DNA of 22,055 nt, taken from the NCBI GenBank assembly GCA_024643945.1, contig JAHELX010000028.1, positions 1 through 22,055 of the forward strand. Reading direction: 5' to 3'. Numbering within the stretch: the first letter of the stretch is position 1; every line of letters begins with the position of its first letter. The stretch is from Anaerolineales bacterium. Lineage in GTDB: Bacteria > Chloroflexota > Anaerolineae > 4572-78 > NAK82. Both the position numbers and the translations under genes were made by a program. The notes under the pieces are model-generated. The model searched no databases. It saw nothing but the letters and a program-made list of their open reading frames with translations, and had not been told where the DNA came from. Shown in pieces: positions 5,528 to 14,684 of the stretch.

Positions 5528-6298
5528 TTGGTTAGTAGATTGCGGCATGTGCATATCTTAGATGTCTTGCGAGAAGAGGCTATGGTCCTGGTACGGGACC
5601 TGGCCGAACGGTTCGAAGTTTCCGAGTCAACGATCCGTCGGGACCTGGAGGAACTGGAGGCTCAGGGTTTGGTCAGGCGGATTTATGGGGGGGCACTTTT
5701 GGAGTCCCAACTACAACCTGAGCCACCCTTCGAGTTAAGACAGATATCGCATAAAGAGGAAAAGGATCTTGTGGGCCGGGCCGCAGCAGAGTTGGTCCAA
5801 GACGGTGATATCATCTTCATTGACGGTGGCACCACAACCCAGTTTGTCGTACCGTATCTCCTTGATCGAAAGAATCTAACGGTAGTGACCTGCGGCCTTA
5901 ACATTGTTTGTGCTCTTTCTGGTAGCCAACACATCTCAACGATTGTGATCGGGGGAGAATTACACGTAGAGTCGCAGAGCTTCACCGGACCAATGGCCCT
6001 GGAAGCTTTACAGATATACGACATCCGTTGTGATAGAGCCTTTATCAGCGCTGGGGGGGTTTCTGCGAAATATGGCGTTACCAACCGAATCCTCGATCGA
6101 GTTCCATTGAAGCGCAAGGCAATGGAGATTTCACATGAAGTCACTGTAGTCGTTGATGGGTCTAAGATCGGCGTGGTCACTTTAGGACGTGTGGCGCCAA
6201 TGGAGTCGGTCCACCGTCTGATAACCGATAAATCCGCACCTGAGAAAGAGCTACAGGAGATAGCCGCTCGCGGCGTTGAAATTAAGATGGCGAACTGA
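5528..6298 (+). CDS. DeoR-family transcriptional regulator of sugar metabolism
   Basis: 256 residues, the usual length for DeoR/GlpR repressors. The N-terminal winged helix-turn-helix is clear (VLVRDLAERFEVSESTIRRD, about residues 20-39, then LEELEAQGLVRRIYGGA). The C-terminal effector domain has IIFIDGGTTTQF, AFISAGGVSAKYGVTN and VVVDGSKIG, the phosphosugar-binding pattern of DeoR-C domains. I choose TTG 5528 as start because GGGAGG lies 11 nt upstream; the frame also opens at TTG 5504, but that precedes the ribosome-binding site. It is the first gene of the rightward cluster and probably controls both itself and the divergent kinase/pdxA2 unit through the tandem repeat at 5223-5260. The effector is likely a phosphorylated pathway intermediate, which is inference from the family. 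Confidence 0.9.
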   Translation: MVSRLRHVHILDVLREEAMVLVRDLAERFEVSESTIRRDLEELEAQGLVRRIYGGALLESQLQPEPPFELRQISHKEEKDLVGRAAAELVQDGDIIFIDGGTTTQFVVPYLLDRKNLTVVTCGLNIVCALSGSQHISTIVIGGELHVESQSFTGPMALEALQIYDIRCDRAFISAGGVSAKYGVTNRILDRVPLKRKAMEISHEVTVVVDGSKIGVVTLGRVAPMESVHRLITDKSAPEKELQEIAARGVEIKMAN

Positions 6299-6369
6299 AG
6301 ATCCCATGTATGATCGTGTTTCCTTTAACTTTTCAATTCGCCTAATCAGCCAGTGGGAGGATGGTAACG

Positions 6370-7527
6370 ATGAAAAACCTAGCAACACTGAGAATTCCCT
6401 CGGAATTAATCTTTGGGAGTGGGTGTGCGGAAACCATCGGGGACCAGGCGCATAGATTAGGAGCTAAGCGCGCTTTGGTCATCAGCGACCAAGGTCTTCA
6501 GAAAGCGGGATTGGTTGATCAGGTCGAGGGCTGGCTAAACAAGGTAGGCATTAGTTCGGCTTCTTATGTGAACGTTGAAACTGAGCCTTCAACCGATAGT
6601 GTGGCCCCTTGCCTGGAGTATGCACGCCATGTGGAATCTGATGTCATTGTCGGGCTTGGTGGGGGCAGTGTCCTGGACACAACCAAAGCTGTAGCTATGC
6701 TACTCAAGAACGAAGGCACCGTTGAAGACTATCTTGGTACCGGCCTGGTCAAACAGGGCGGTGTTCCCAACATCCTTCTGCCGACCACTGCTGGAACAGG
6801 GGCAGAAGTGACACCAAATGCACTGTTTTACGTCCCTTCTCGAAGAGCGAAAGAAGCAATCGTCAGCCCCTTGATTGTCACCCCTGTGGCAATGGTCGAT
6901 CCAGTTCTTACACTTTCAGTCCCCCCCTCGATTACAGCAGCTACCGGAATGGACGCCCTTTGTCACGCTGTCGAGTCTTATACTGGAATAAATGCCACGC
7001 CGCTATCAGAACCTTTCGCATTGGAGGCAATACGTCTGATCGCAGCTAATCTGCGCAGAGCAGTGATTGATGGCCAGAATCTGGCGGCGCGTGAAGGCAT
7101 GGCATTGGGTAGTCTTTGTGCGGCGATATCCCTGGCAAATTCCGGCACCAATGCTGTCCACGCGCTGGCTTATCCGCTGCAGGGGTTGAATAGGGTCACG
7201 CATGGCATTGCCAACTCTCTACTGCTACCGTATGTGATGGAATTTAACCTGCTTGGCGATTTGGAAAAGTTTGCTAAAGTGGCAGAATTGATGGGGCAAC
7301 CTACTGGCCATTTGTCACTGCGTGACGCAGCTGCTGAGAGTGCAAGAGCTTGCCGACAGTTGTCTCAAGATATCGGCATCCCACAACATTTGAGTGACGT
7401 AGGCATTTCAGCCGACCAGATCGGGGGCCTGGTAGATGGGGCACTCAAGGTGACACGGCTGCTAAGGAATAACCCCCGTCCTGTTGGAGCCGGAGATATA
7501 CAGAAGATCTTTGAGCGTGCATTGTGA
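6370..7527 (+). CDS. Iron-containing (group III) alcohol dehydrogenase
   Basis: 385 residues. This family interconverts alcohols and aldehydes or ketones, including hydroxyacids, with NAD(P) and a divalent metal. The nucleotide-binding GGGSVLDTTKA begins at residue 97, followed by PTTAGTGAEVT (138-148). The metal ligands expected in the family are all present: Asp195 and His199 in GMDALCHAVES, His264 in NAVHALAYPL and His278 in VTHGIANS. ATG 6370 is chosen over ATG 6361 because the GGGAGG ribosome-binding site ends at 6360. It lies 71 bp after the regulator and is likely cotranscribed. The substrate is unknown; in this context an alcohol or aldehyde form of a C3-C4 sugar acid or a hydroxyacid is plausible. 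Confidence 0.9.
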   Translation: MKNLATLRIPSELIFGSGCAETIGDQAHRLGAKRALVISDQGLQKAGLVDQVEGWLNKVGISSASYVNVETEPSTDSVAPCLEYARHVESDVIVGLGGGSVLDTTKAVAMLLKNEGTVEDYLGTGLVKQGGVPNILLPTTAGTGAEVTPNALFYVPSRRAKEAIVSPLIVTPVAMVDPVLTLSVPPSITAATGMDALCHAVESYTGINATPLSEPFALEAIRLIAANLRRAVIDGQNLAAREGMALGSLCAAISLANSGTNAVHALAYPLQGLNRVTHGIANSLLLPYVMEFNLLGDLEKFAKVAELMGQPTGHLSLRDAAAESARACRQLSQDIGIPQHLSDVGISADQIGGLVDGALKVTRLLRNNPRPVGAGDIQKIFERAL

Positions 7528-7737
7528 TCGCCGTGAATCGAAAAATGGGATGAGCGGAGATCAATGCCTTTACCCCGAATGATCCAGGTTACTATTCACC
7601 TGTGAAAATGCGCTCCGGCACTTTCCTAGAAAGCTCCTGTCGAGAGAGGAGGTGAGTTGCCTGTATCAAACTCCAGTGACAAATGTCTAAACTCTGGCAA
7701 ACAATTATGTTAGCCCAATCCAAAGGAGGAGGTCAAA

Positions 7738-9444
7738 ATGTCTGCTAAGAGAAAGTTTTATACTCGACGCGAATTCTTGCGCATCTCGGCGGTGACTGGA
7801 GTAGGGTTGATTGCCGCACAATGTGCCCCCCAGCCAACGCCCGAAGCCCCTGCTGAAGCCCCTACTAAGGCCCCCGCTGCTCCGACGGCAACCCCGGTGC
7901 CCACTGTCGCTGAGGCACCAAAAGAGGAACAAGTGTTGCGGATACTCCACCCAGTCTTTGACATGGATTGGTCAAACATGCGAGGGGGAGGGAACAGTGT
8001 TCGGTGGCTCTCCTTGTGGTGGGCAAGCCCCATGTACTTCGACAAGAATGGGAAGATGCAACCTTACGTCTTCAACGAGTGGTCGTCCAATGAAGACTTC
8101 ACCGTCTGGACCTTCAAGATAGACCCCCAAGCGGTTTTCTCAGATGGCAGCCCCATTACGGCCGAGGACGTGAAGGGCACGTGGGATTTGATGGCGCACC
8201 CGGCCACCATGCATCAGCGCATCGACCTATCGATGTCCGGAGTGGTGGGATTCGAGGATGTTGCCAATGGGAATGCTCAAGAAATGCCCGGCATCGTGGC
8301 CAAGGATCCACAAACCGTGGAAGTAACTCTTAGCGCCCCCGACCCAATCTTCGATCAGAAGGTGGCCTCACACTTAATCTGCCCGACTAAGATATCGCAG
8401 ACCAGGGGACCTGATGGAGAAGAAGTCTTAGAATGGTGGCATCCCAAAAACGGCGTTGTGTGCAGTGGGCCTTTTATGCCTGAGTCGATGGATCTAGACA
8501 AGGGGCAACTGGTGTTCGTACGCAACCCGAATTTCTTTGGCCTCTCACCGAAATTGGACAAGGTCACCATCACCTCAGTCGAAGATTCTCAGACGGCAAC
8601 CACAATGTTCCAGAATGGTGAGGCAGACGCCCACTCTGAATTGCTCACCCCCACTATGGTTGATGACTTGGGTGCAGACTTCGCCAGCGGCCCCATGCTC
8701 CCCAAAGGCCATCACTTCTGGATCTGGGGAAGTCACGCGCCAATGGAGGACATCAATGTCCGCAAAGCGTTGATCATGGCCGTTAACAGTGAGGAACTCT
8801 ATAAGGCAGCATTCCCGAAGGGTCCCAATGAACCGGCCACCCAGATTTTGAATGCCGTCCCCGGCGTTGATCCTGATTATCCGGCGTTCTCATACGATCC
8901 CGAAGGTGCTAAAGCCGCTCTGGCCGCTTCCTCGTATGGTGGCGCCGAGAATCTGCCCAAGCTGATGTTTGTTGGCATCAGCAACCCTGCCCACGAAGCA
9001 TCCGCTCAGTATGTTGCTGAGCAATGGCGGCAGGTTCTGGGAATTGAGCAGGTGGAGATGAACGCTGAAATTGACCAATACAGCGGGCCAGACCAGGAGA
9101 GCATCCAAATCTTCCGTGACGACGTGGGCACCAGAGTTCCCGATGCTGTCTCGTATCTGATGGGATCGATCCACTCTTCGTCCGGCAATGCCCAGAGAAA
9201 AATGGGTGGCTATGCCAATGCCGAAGTTGACAAGTTGCTTGAAGACGCAGCCATAAAGGGCACGGACGATCCTGACCGCATCGGTTTAGCACAACAAGCG
9301 CAGCGGCTGTTCCGAGAGGACTGGATGTTCATCCCTTACCACTACGTCACAAACTCGAAATGGGCAATGCCTTGGGTAAAGAACTTCGACAAGAATCCCG
9401 ACTGGCAGGTCGCCGCGCCCTGGACCGTCTATATCGAAAAGTAA
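7738..9444 (+). CDS. ABC transporter solute-binding protein, SBP_bac_5 (Dpp/Opp/Nik) family
   Basis: 568 residues, usual for this family. It binds the substrate outside the membrane and delivers it to the permeases encoded downstream. The N-terminus has a twin-arginine signal TRREFLRIS (9-17), a short hydrophobic stretch, then Cys29 in LIAAQCAP and a Pro/Ala/Thr-rich linker to about residue 60. The residue before Cys29 is Gln rather than Gly/Ala/Ser, so the lipobox is atypical. The mature part shows family features such as FKIDPQAVFSDGSPITAEDV and a C-terminal YHYVTNSKWAMPWVKNF. AAAGGAGGAGG precedes the ATG. It starts a Dpp-like transporter set. The cargo could be peptides, but such transporters also import sugar acids and oligosaccharides, and the catabolic neighbours favour an organic acid or sugar derivative. 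Confidence 0.92.
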   Translation: MSAKRKFYTRREFLRISAVTGVGLIAAQCAPQPTPEAPAEAPTKAPAAPTATPVPTVAEAPKEEQVLRILHPVFDMDWSNMRGGGNSVRWLSLWWASPMYFDKNGKMQPYVFNEWSSNEDFTVWTFKIDPQAVFSDGSPITAEDVKGTWDLMAHPATMHQRIDLSMSGVVGFEDVANGNAQEMPGIVAKDPQTVEVTLSAPDPIFDQKVASHLICPTKISQTRGPDGEEVLEWWHPKNGVVCSGPFMPESMDLDKGQLVFVRNPNFFGLSPKLDKVTITSVEDSQTATTMFQNGEADAHSELLTPTMVDDLGADFASGPMLPKGHHFWIWGSHAPMEDINVRKALIMAVNSEELYKAAFPKGPNEPATQILNAVPGVDPDYPAFSYDPEGAKAALAASSYGGAENLPKLMFVGISNPAHEASAQYVAEQWRQVLGIEQVEMNAEIDQYSGPDQESIQIFRDDVGTRVPDAVSYLMGSIHSSSGNAQRKMGGYANAEVDKLLEDAAIKGTDDPDRIGLAQQAQRLFREDWMFIPYHYVTNSKWAMPWVKNFDKNPDWQVAAPWTVYIEK

Positions 9445-9450
9445 ACGGGG

Positions 9451-9497
9451 CCCTGCAACACGCGCGCAGGGTGGCAGAATATTCTGCTGCCCTGCGC
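9451..9497 (+). terminator. Long stem-loop between binding-protein and permease genes
   Basis: The arms 9464-9480 (GCGCAGGGTGGCAGAAT) and 9481-9497 (ATTCTGCTGCCCTGCGC) pair along almost their whole length, with two G-U pairs and a tiny AU loop. A CCCTGC at 9451-9456 can instead pair with GCAGGG (9466-9471), giving a competing hairpin. Only a weak U-rich stretch follows (about 9508-9520). A hairpin here commonly protects the binding-protein message and reduces read-through to the permeases, giving excess binding protein. It may be a partial terminator. Confidence 0.6.
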
Positions 9498-9566
9498 CCA
9501 TCAATCTGTGCCTTTCTTATTGGTTGATCTAATAGCGCTTATCTGCTTGATCTTAAGGAGTTGGGA

Positions 9567-10529
9567 ATGGCTCGATATGTCCTTGGGCGTGTTTTACGCT
9601 GGTTTCCATCTGCCACTTTGATCCTTCTGTTGGTGTATGCGCTGGCCTTCTTTGGTGCTGGAGATCCGATCAGGCTTATGTTTCTGAGAGCCCCAGGAGA
9701 TGTTGTCTACAACCAAGAACGTATCGATGCTATCCGGGAAGAAGTGGGTCTGGATGACCCATTTCTGGTGCAATTTAGCCGCTATTTGGGGAACTTGCTG
9801 CACGGCAATCTGGGCAATTCAATAGTTCACAAGCGTTCCGTCCTTGACATGGTTGCTGCTGCCGCGCCCATATCGTTGCAGATAGGTGTTGCCGCTACGT
9901 TTCTTATGGCGGTGGTCGGAATTCCCCTGGGAGTACTGGCGGCGCTTCGCCAAAACACATGGGTGGACAACGTCATTGTTGCGACCACCCTATTCATTTG
10001 GGCCATTCCGCCTTACGTCGCCGGTCCTTTGTTGATGGTCTTTCTGGTGATGGGAGTGAAAATAATGGACGTGCCATATGGCTGGGATGGACTTTTCAGT
10101 ACTAAAGCCATTGTGCCGATGCTGGTTTTGGCTCTCAATCCGATGGCGCTTGTTATTCGGCAAGCCCGATCTGCTGTGCTGGAAGTGTTGTCTGAGGACT
10201 ATATACGCACTGCGCGCGCCAAAGGCATTCCCGAATATGTGGTCGTCTTTCGGCACATATTGCGTCCGGTTCTGACACCTGTTGTGACACAGTTGGGCCT
10301 CATTATGATCACGATGATCAATGGTGCAATGCTGGTTGAAACGGTGTTCGGCCTGCCCGGTCTGGGCCGATTGACCGTCAGGAGCACGATCGATGTGGAT
10401 TATCCGGTCATCCTGGCCATTACACTCATCGGGGCTTTCCTGGTAATGCTTTCAAATCTGTTTGTTGATATCATTTATCCCGTGCTAGATCCCCGGGCTA
10501 CCCAAGCTCAGGTAGGGAGTGAAGGATGA
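9567..10529 (+). CDS. ABC transporter permease, DppB/OppB type
   Basis: 320 residues, typical length. It is one half of the membrane channel of a Dpp/Opp-type importer. The N-terminal membrane segment (LILLLVYALAFFGAGDPIR) is followed by a periplasmic loop ending in LLHGNLGNSI and then five further hydrophobic segments. The EAA-type loop that contacts the ATPase is visible as YIRTARAKGIPEYVVVFRHI. ATG 9567 is preferred over TTG 9561 because the AAGGAG site ends at 9560. The stop codon overlaps the start of the next permease (ATGA at 10526-10529), indicating coupled translation. Confidence 0.93.
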   Translation: MARYVLGRVLRWFPSATLILLLVYALAFFGAGDPIRLMFLRAPGDVVYNQERIDAIREEVGLDDPFLVQFSRYLGNLLHGNLGNSIVHKRSVLDMVAAAAPISLQIGVAATFLMAVVGIPLGVLAALRQNTWVDNVIVATTLFIWAIPPYVAGPLLMVFLVMGVKIMDVPYGWDGLFSTKAIVPMLVLALNPMALVIRQARSAVLEVLSEDYIRTARAKGIPEYVVVFRHILRPVLTPVVTQLGLIMITMINGAMLVETVFGLPGLGRLTVRSTIDVDYPVILAITLIGAFLVMLSNLFVDIIYPVLDPRATQAQVGSEG

Positions 10530-11512
10530 CGGAAAAGGAATTGATCTCCTATGATACACCAACCGTGTTGAGTGCTGACGGGTTAGCGGATAGTAGACAT
10601 TACAGCTTATGGCGCGACGCGTTCGATCGTTTGGTAGCCAACAAGCTGGCCATCGTGGGCATGATTATCGTCTTGATGTTGTTGTTCACCGCGATAGCTG
10701 GTCCGTACATCACGCCCTACGACTTTCTTTCCCAGGATCTGAGTGTCCGCAACCAGCCGCCGTCAGCGGTACACTGGCTGGGCACTGACGACCTGGGGCG
10801 TGATGTGCTCAGCCGGGTCATTTACGGAGCACGAACCGCCACGATAGTTGCCTTTTCTGTCACCACTGTGAGCCTGATCATTGGGATTACGCTGGGATCC
10901 CTGGCCGGCTATACTGGTGGGAAAGCCGATTCATTCATTATATGGTTAGCAGATATGACAATGTCCATCCCCGGCTTGCTACTGGCTGTTGTGATCAATG
11001 TCTCTTTGAAAATTCCCATCTCGCGTTGGATGGATAATATGTACCTGGCGACGAAAAATACATTCTTCCGGCAGACGATCTGGGTAGATTTTGCACTGGT
11101 GTTCGGCGCATTGGCATTGATTCAATGGCCTTCCTATGCACGGCTCATCCGGGGACAAATTTTAACCATCAGGAATAAGAATTACGTCCTAGCCGCTCGA
11201 GCGCTCGGCGTGCCGACACGTAACATCTTGGTACGCTATGTAATTCCCAACGCGTTGGGACCCGTCATTGTGGCGCTGAGTGCGGGCTTGGGACAAGCCA
11301 TGGTATTGGAGTCTGCTTTCAGCTTCTTGGGCGTCGGCGTGCGCCCTCCCTTACCCAGTTGGGGAAATATGATCAGCGACGGTTTGCGTGTGTGGCGCAA
11401 TTATCCCTACCTGCTGGCAGCTCCGGCGGCAGTATTGGGCATTGTGACAGTTGCCTTCAGCTTCCTGGGAGATGGTCTCAACGATGCGTTGAATCCGCGC
11501 CAGTGGAAGTAA
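10526..11512 (+). CDS. ABC transporter permease, DppC/OppC type
   Basis: 328 residues. It is the second channel subunit of the importer. It has the DppC pattern: a cytoplasmic N-terminal tail, one membrane segment (about 42-62), the HWLGTDDLGRDVLSRVIYGAR motif region, and a bundle of further segments. The EAA loop reads YVLAARALGVPTRNILVRYV and is followed by ESAFSFLGVGVRPPLPSWG, characteristic of the family. It overlaps the preceding permease gene by 4 bp. A 136-bp gap without a clear promoter or terminator separates it from the first ATPase gene. Confidence 0.93.
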   Translation: MTEKELISYDTPTVLSADGLADSRHYSLWRDAFDRLVANKLAIVGMIIVLMLLFTAIAGPYITPYDFLSQDLSVRNQPPSAVHWLGTDDLGRDVLSRVIYGARTATIVAFSVTTVSLIIGITLGSLAGYTGGKADSFIIWLADMTMSIPGLLLAVVINVSLKIPISRWMDNMYLATKNTFFRQTIWVDFALVFGALALIQWPSYARLIRGQILTIRNKNYVLAARALGVPTRNILVRYVIPNALGPVIVALSAGLGQAMVLESAFSFLGVGVRPPLPSWGNMISDGLRVWRNYPYLLAAPAAVLGIVTVAFSFLGDGLNDALNPRQWK

Positions 11513-11648
11513 AAGGCGCGCCCGCTCCAGGCAATCTACTCTCCGTTTGGCCGGTTGGTTCGTGTCGAGCGCAGGCCGAAGGCTAGTTTTCCTTTGCCGA
11601 AAGAACTTCTGTCTATTCGGGTAGCCCTGATGAGAGGTGCAGAGGAGT

Positions 11649-12644
11649 ATGGCGGTTTTGTTGGATGTCAGAAACCTGGAAACCCGTTTTAAAGTTCGTA
11701 AAGGTTACGTACATGCGGTTAATGGTGTTTCATTCCAGGTGCAGAAAGGTGAAACGCTTGGGGTGGTTGGCGAAAGTGGCTGTGGCAAGAGTGTAACCAT
11801 GCTCAGCCTTTTGCAGCTTTTGCCGCCGGCAGCGCGTATCGAAAACGGACAGGCATTGTTCGGGGGTCAAGATCTGCTACAGATGAACAAGCAACAAATG
11901 CGCGCGGTGCGTGGAGCAAAGATTGGTATGATCTTTCAAGACCCTATGACGTCGCTTAACCCTGTTGTAAACATCGGCGTACAAATGTCCGAGCCGTTGA
12001 TATATCACAAAGGGATGACCATGGTCCAATCTTTGCAGCGGAGCGGCGAACTTTTGGAAAGGGTGGGCATTTCCGATGGCTGGTCCCGTTTGCGTGAATA
12101 TCCTCACCAATTGTCGGGGGGAATGCGTCAGCGGGTCATGATTGCTATGGCGTTGGCTTGCCAGCCCAAGCTGTTGATTGCAGACGAGCCGACCACAGCT
12201 CTGGACGTGACCATCCAGGCCCAAATTGTGGAACTGGTAAAGAAGCTGCGGGCTGAATTAGGGACCGCAATTATTTGGATCACGCACGATTTGGGTGTCA
12301 TTGCAGGACTAGCTGACCGAGTGATGGTGATGTATGCCGGCTTCGTGGTGGAGGAGGCTTCCGTGGACGATCTATATGATGACCCCCGCCACCCATATAC
12401 TGTGGGACTACTGAGCGCTCTGCCAAGCGTAAGTGAAACAAAGGAACGCCGCCTGGCCTCCATTGGCGGATCACCACCGGATCTGCCCGCGCGTCCACAG
12501 TGCTGCCCCTTTCTCCCTCGCTGCGATTATGCTGTAGATAAATGCCGAACCCAGAATCCTCCATTAGAGACTGCACCTGGCGTAGATGACCTGCGACATC
12601 GTATCGCGTGTTGGGTTGACATTCGCAGGGGAAGTCAAGTATGA
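11649..12644 (+). CDS. ABC transporter ATP-binding protein, DppD/OppD type
   Basis: 331 residues. It is one of two ATPases powering the importer on the cytoplasmic face. Walker A GESGCGKS, Q-loop IFQDPMTSLNP, signature LSGGMRQRV, Walker B LLIADEPTTALD and H-loop ITHDL are all intact. The C-terminal oligopeptide-transporter extension contains CCPFLPRCDYAVDKC, a Cys cluster common in DppD proteins. I choose ATG 11649 (MAVLLDVRNLETRF), with GAGAGG about 11 nt upstream; a GTG at 11637 in the same frame is possible and would add four residues. The end overlaps the next gene by 4 bp. Confidence 0.93.
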   Translation: MAVLLDVRNLETRFKVRKGYVHAVNGVSFQVQKGETLGVVGESGCGKSVTMLSLLQLLPPAARIENGQALFGGQDLLQMNKQQMRAVRGAKIGMIFQDPMTSLNPVVNIGVQMSEPLIYHKGMTMVQSLQRSGELLERVGISDGWSRLREYPHQLSGGMRQRVMIAMALACQPKLLIADEPTTALDVTIQAQIVELVKKLRAELGTAIIWITHDLGVIAGLADRVMVMYAGFVVEEASVDDLYDDPRHPYTVGLLSALPSVSETKERRLASIGGSPPDLPARPQCCPFLPRCDYAVDKCRTQNPPLETAPGVDDLRHRIACWVDIRRGSQV

Positions 12645-13627
12645 GCACATCAAAGGGGTCTGTTCTCGTTCGGGTGGAGCACCTCACAAAACACTTTCCT
12701 GTCCGGTTAGGCGCTTTCGGGGAGCACGCGGCCACGGTGCACGCATTAGACAAGGTTTCTTTTCATATCCGTAAGGGGGAAACCCTGGGCTTGGTAGGTG
12801 AATCAGGGTGCGGCAAGTCAACCGCCGGCCTTACTATCTTGCAGCTCCATCGGCCTACCGCCGGCACAGTTTTCTATCGAGACATAGACCTGACCCAGCT
12901 AAAAGAAAAGCAGCTGCGGCCGATCCGCCAAAAGATGCAAATCATTTTCCAGGATCCATATTCGACGCTGAGCCCACGCATGACGGTCGGTGCGGCAATT
13001 GCCGAGCCGATGCGTGTGCACGATCTCGTTTCCAAAGAAAAGATCCAAAAGAGAGTCGCAGAACTACTGCATGATGTGGGCCTGAACCCGAATTATGCGC
13101 GTCGATACCCCCATGAATTCTCTGGGGGCCAGAGACAGCGCATATGCATCGCAAGAGCTTTGGCGTGTGGGCCGGAGTTCATCGTGTGTGATGAACCTAT
13201 CTCAGCTCTGGATGTATCAATCCAGGCGCAGATTATCAATCTCCTGGAAGATCTACAAGAAAGATATGGTCTCACCTACCTGTTCATAGCACACGACTTG
13301 GCGGTTGTGCGGCACATTAGCGACCGGGTAGCTGTGATGTACTTGGGGCGGTTGGCGGAAATGGCATCCAAGGATGAATTGTTCGAAAATCCTTTACATC
13401 CTTACGCCCAGGCGCTGCTTTCGGCAGTGCCAGTACCCAATCCAAGGCAAGAGAGGGAACGCCGACGTATCGTGTTAGCCGGCGATGTTCCCAGCGCAAT
13501 CAATCCGCCGAGCGGATGCCGTTTCCACCCGCGGTGCTCTCTGGCTCTCGAACTGTGTGCTGAGGTCACTCCAGAATGGCGCCAGGTTGGGGCGGATCAC
13601 TGGGTGGCATGCCACGCGGTTTCGTAA
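12641..13627 (+). CDS. ABC transporter ATP-binding protein, DppF/OppF type
   Basis: 328 residues. It is the second ATPase of the importer. Walker A GESGCGKST, Q-loop FQDPYSTLSP, signature FSGGQRQRI, Walker B FIVCDEPISALD and H-loop IAHDL are present. The C-terminal extension has GCRFHPRCSLALELC. It starts within the stop of the DppD-type gene (ATGA at 12641-12644), so the two ATPases are translationally coupled. A 106-bp gap precedes the next gene. Confidence 0.93.
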   Translation: MSTSKGSVLVRVEHLTKHFPVRLGAFGEHAATVHALDKVSFHIRKGETLGLVGESGCGKSTAGLTILQLHRPTAGTVFYRDIDLTQLKEKQLRPIRQKMQIIFQDPYSTLSPRMTVGAAIAEPMRVHDLVSKEKIQKRVAELLHDVGLNPNYARRYPHEFSGGQRQRICIARALACGPEFIVCDEPISALDVSIQAQIINLLEDLQERYGLTYLFIAHDLAVVRHISDRVAVMYLGRLAEMASKDELFENPLHPYAQALLSAVPVPNPRQERERRRIVLAGDVPSAINPPSGCRFHPRCSLALELCAEVTPEWRQVGADHWVACHAVS

Positions 13628-13733
13628 AGGTAGACTTGGGACTATCCCCACAAGGATCCAGCGCTTAGTGAGCAGGGGGTTAGTACCCAGTGTTGGATGT
13701 ACCAAAGTAAATTAATCAAAGGGAGGTAACACT

Positions 13734-14684
13734 ATGTCAAGAAAAGGGCTAACACGACAAGAGGTCAAGCCGCTGCTGGCTGGGGTGGTCAACATTCAGC
13801 TTACGCCGTTCAAATCAGCCACGGAGATTGACGAGGAAGCGCTGCGCGACAACACTCGCTTCATGATCGAGGGCGGCATCGTCACAGGCCGGGGGGTCCA
13901 GGTTATCGGTGGATCGAACGGCGAGGGATTCTCTCTATCCGACGAGGAGTACAAGCAACTGATAGATATCGTGATAGATGAAGCAGCTGGGCGGGTGCCG
14001 ATCGTTGTTGGGTGTCTGCGGTCGGCTACCGAACCTGTCATCAAACTGGCCCAATACGCTGAAAGAGCTGGTGCCGATGCGGTGATGATTCTTGCTCCTT
14101 ACTACTATCCCGATCCTTCGGATGACGTGGTATACGAACATTTCAAGGCCATCGCGGATGCCATAGACATCGGCATAGTGATTTACAATAACCTAAGGGT
14201 GACAGGGAAAGACCTGTCGGTGGATCTACTTACCCGTTTAGCAGAGATAGACGGAATTGTTGCGCTCAAAGAAACCACCTCAAATATGTTCCTACTGCGA
14301 GAGATTGTGCATAAGCTAGGGGATCGTTTCACCATCAACACAAACACCTACAGATGGATGATGCCGTTGGACTACCAATTGGGTGTGGTTGGCTTTAACT
14401 CGATCTTTGGCAATGTTGATCCAGCCTTTGCGCTCGAGATGCATAATGCGGCTTTGAGTGGTGACTTTGAGCGGTGTCACCAGGTCTGGATCAGAGCGTT
14501 TGAGTTGTATAAGTTCACTATTGCAAAGGGTATGTACTGGTTGACAGCCTCCGCCAAGGAGATGGCGCGAATCGCAGGGCGACCGATGGGAAGCTACGAA
14601 CGCTTGCCGCTGCAAAGGCCTAGCGAGCAAGAGCGACTCAAGTTGCGCCAGTTGATGCAGCAGGCGGGGATAACCGTTAGCTAG
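13734..14684 (+). CDS. DapA-family (dihydrodipicolinate synthase/N-acetylneuraminate lyase) aldolase
   Basis: 316 residues, a class I Schiff-base aldolase of the DapA superfamily. The catalytic lysine is Lys179 in VALKETT, and the partner tyrosine is Tyr151 in IVIYNN. The substrate-carboxylate loop reads GGSNGEG (59-65) where many members have GTTGE. AAAGGGAGGT precedes the ATG. Members cleave or form 2-keto-3-deoxy acids with pyruvate as one product. The catabolic setting with a UxaA-type dehydratase suggests retro-aldol cleavage of a 2-keto-3-deoxy sugar acid rather than lysine synthesis. The exact substrate is not predictable. The stop is followed by stem-loop-rich DNA, so transcription may be modulated here. 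Confidence 0.88.
   Translation: MSRKGLTRQEVKPLLAGVVNIQLTPFKSATEIDEEALRDNTRFMIEGGIVTGRGVQVIGGSNGEGFSLSDEEYKQLIDIVIDEAAGRVPIVVGCLRSATEPVIKLAQYAERAGADAVMILAPYYYPDPSDDVVYEHFKAIADAIDIGIVIYNNLRVTGKDLSVDLLTRLAEIDGIVALKETTSNMFLLREIVHKLGDRFTINTNTYRWMMPLDYQLGVVGFNSIFGNVDPAFALEMHNAALSGDFERCHQVWIRAFELYKFTIAKGMYWLTASAKEMARIAGRPMGSYERLPLQRPSEQERLKLRQLMQQAGITVS

Noticed and set aside
5683..6180. Minus-strand open frame inside the DeoR-family gene
   Set aside because: It is a shadow of a clear regulator on the other strand, with no start signals and unrealistic composition.
7642..7714. Possible leader peptide after GAGAGGAGG upstream of the binding-protein gene (TTG start, 18 codons)
   Set aside because: A good ribosome-binding sequence is present, but the peptide has no regulatory codon bias and no attenuator structure follows, so there is too little to call.
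11513..11600. REP-like sequence (GTGTCGAGCGCAGGCCGAAGGC) between the permease and ATPase genes
   Set aside because: It resembles common GTCGAGCG...TCGAAGG repeats only loosely and no second copy is present in the window.
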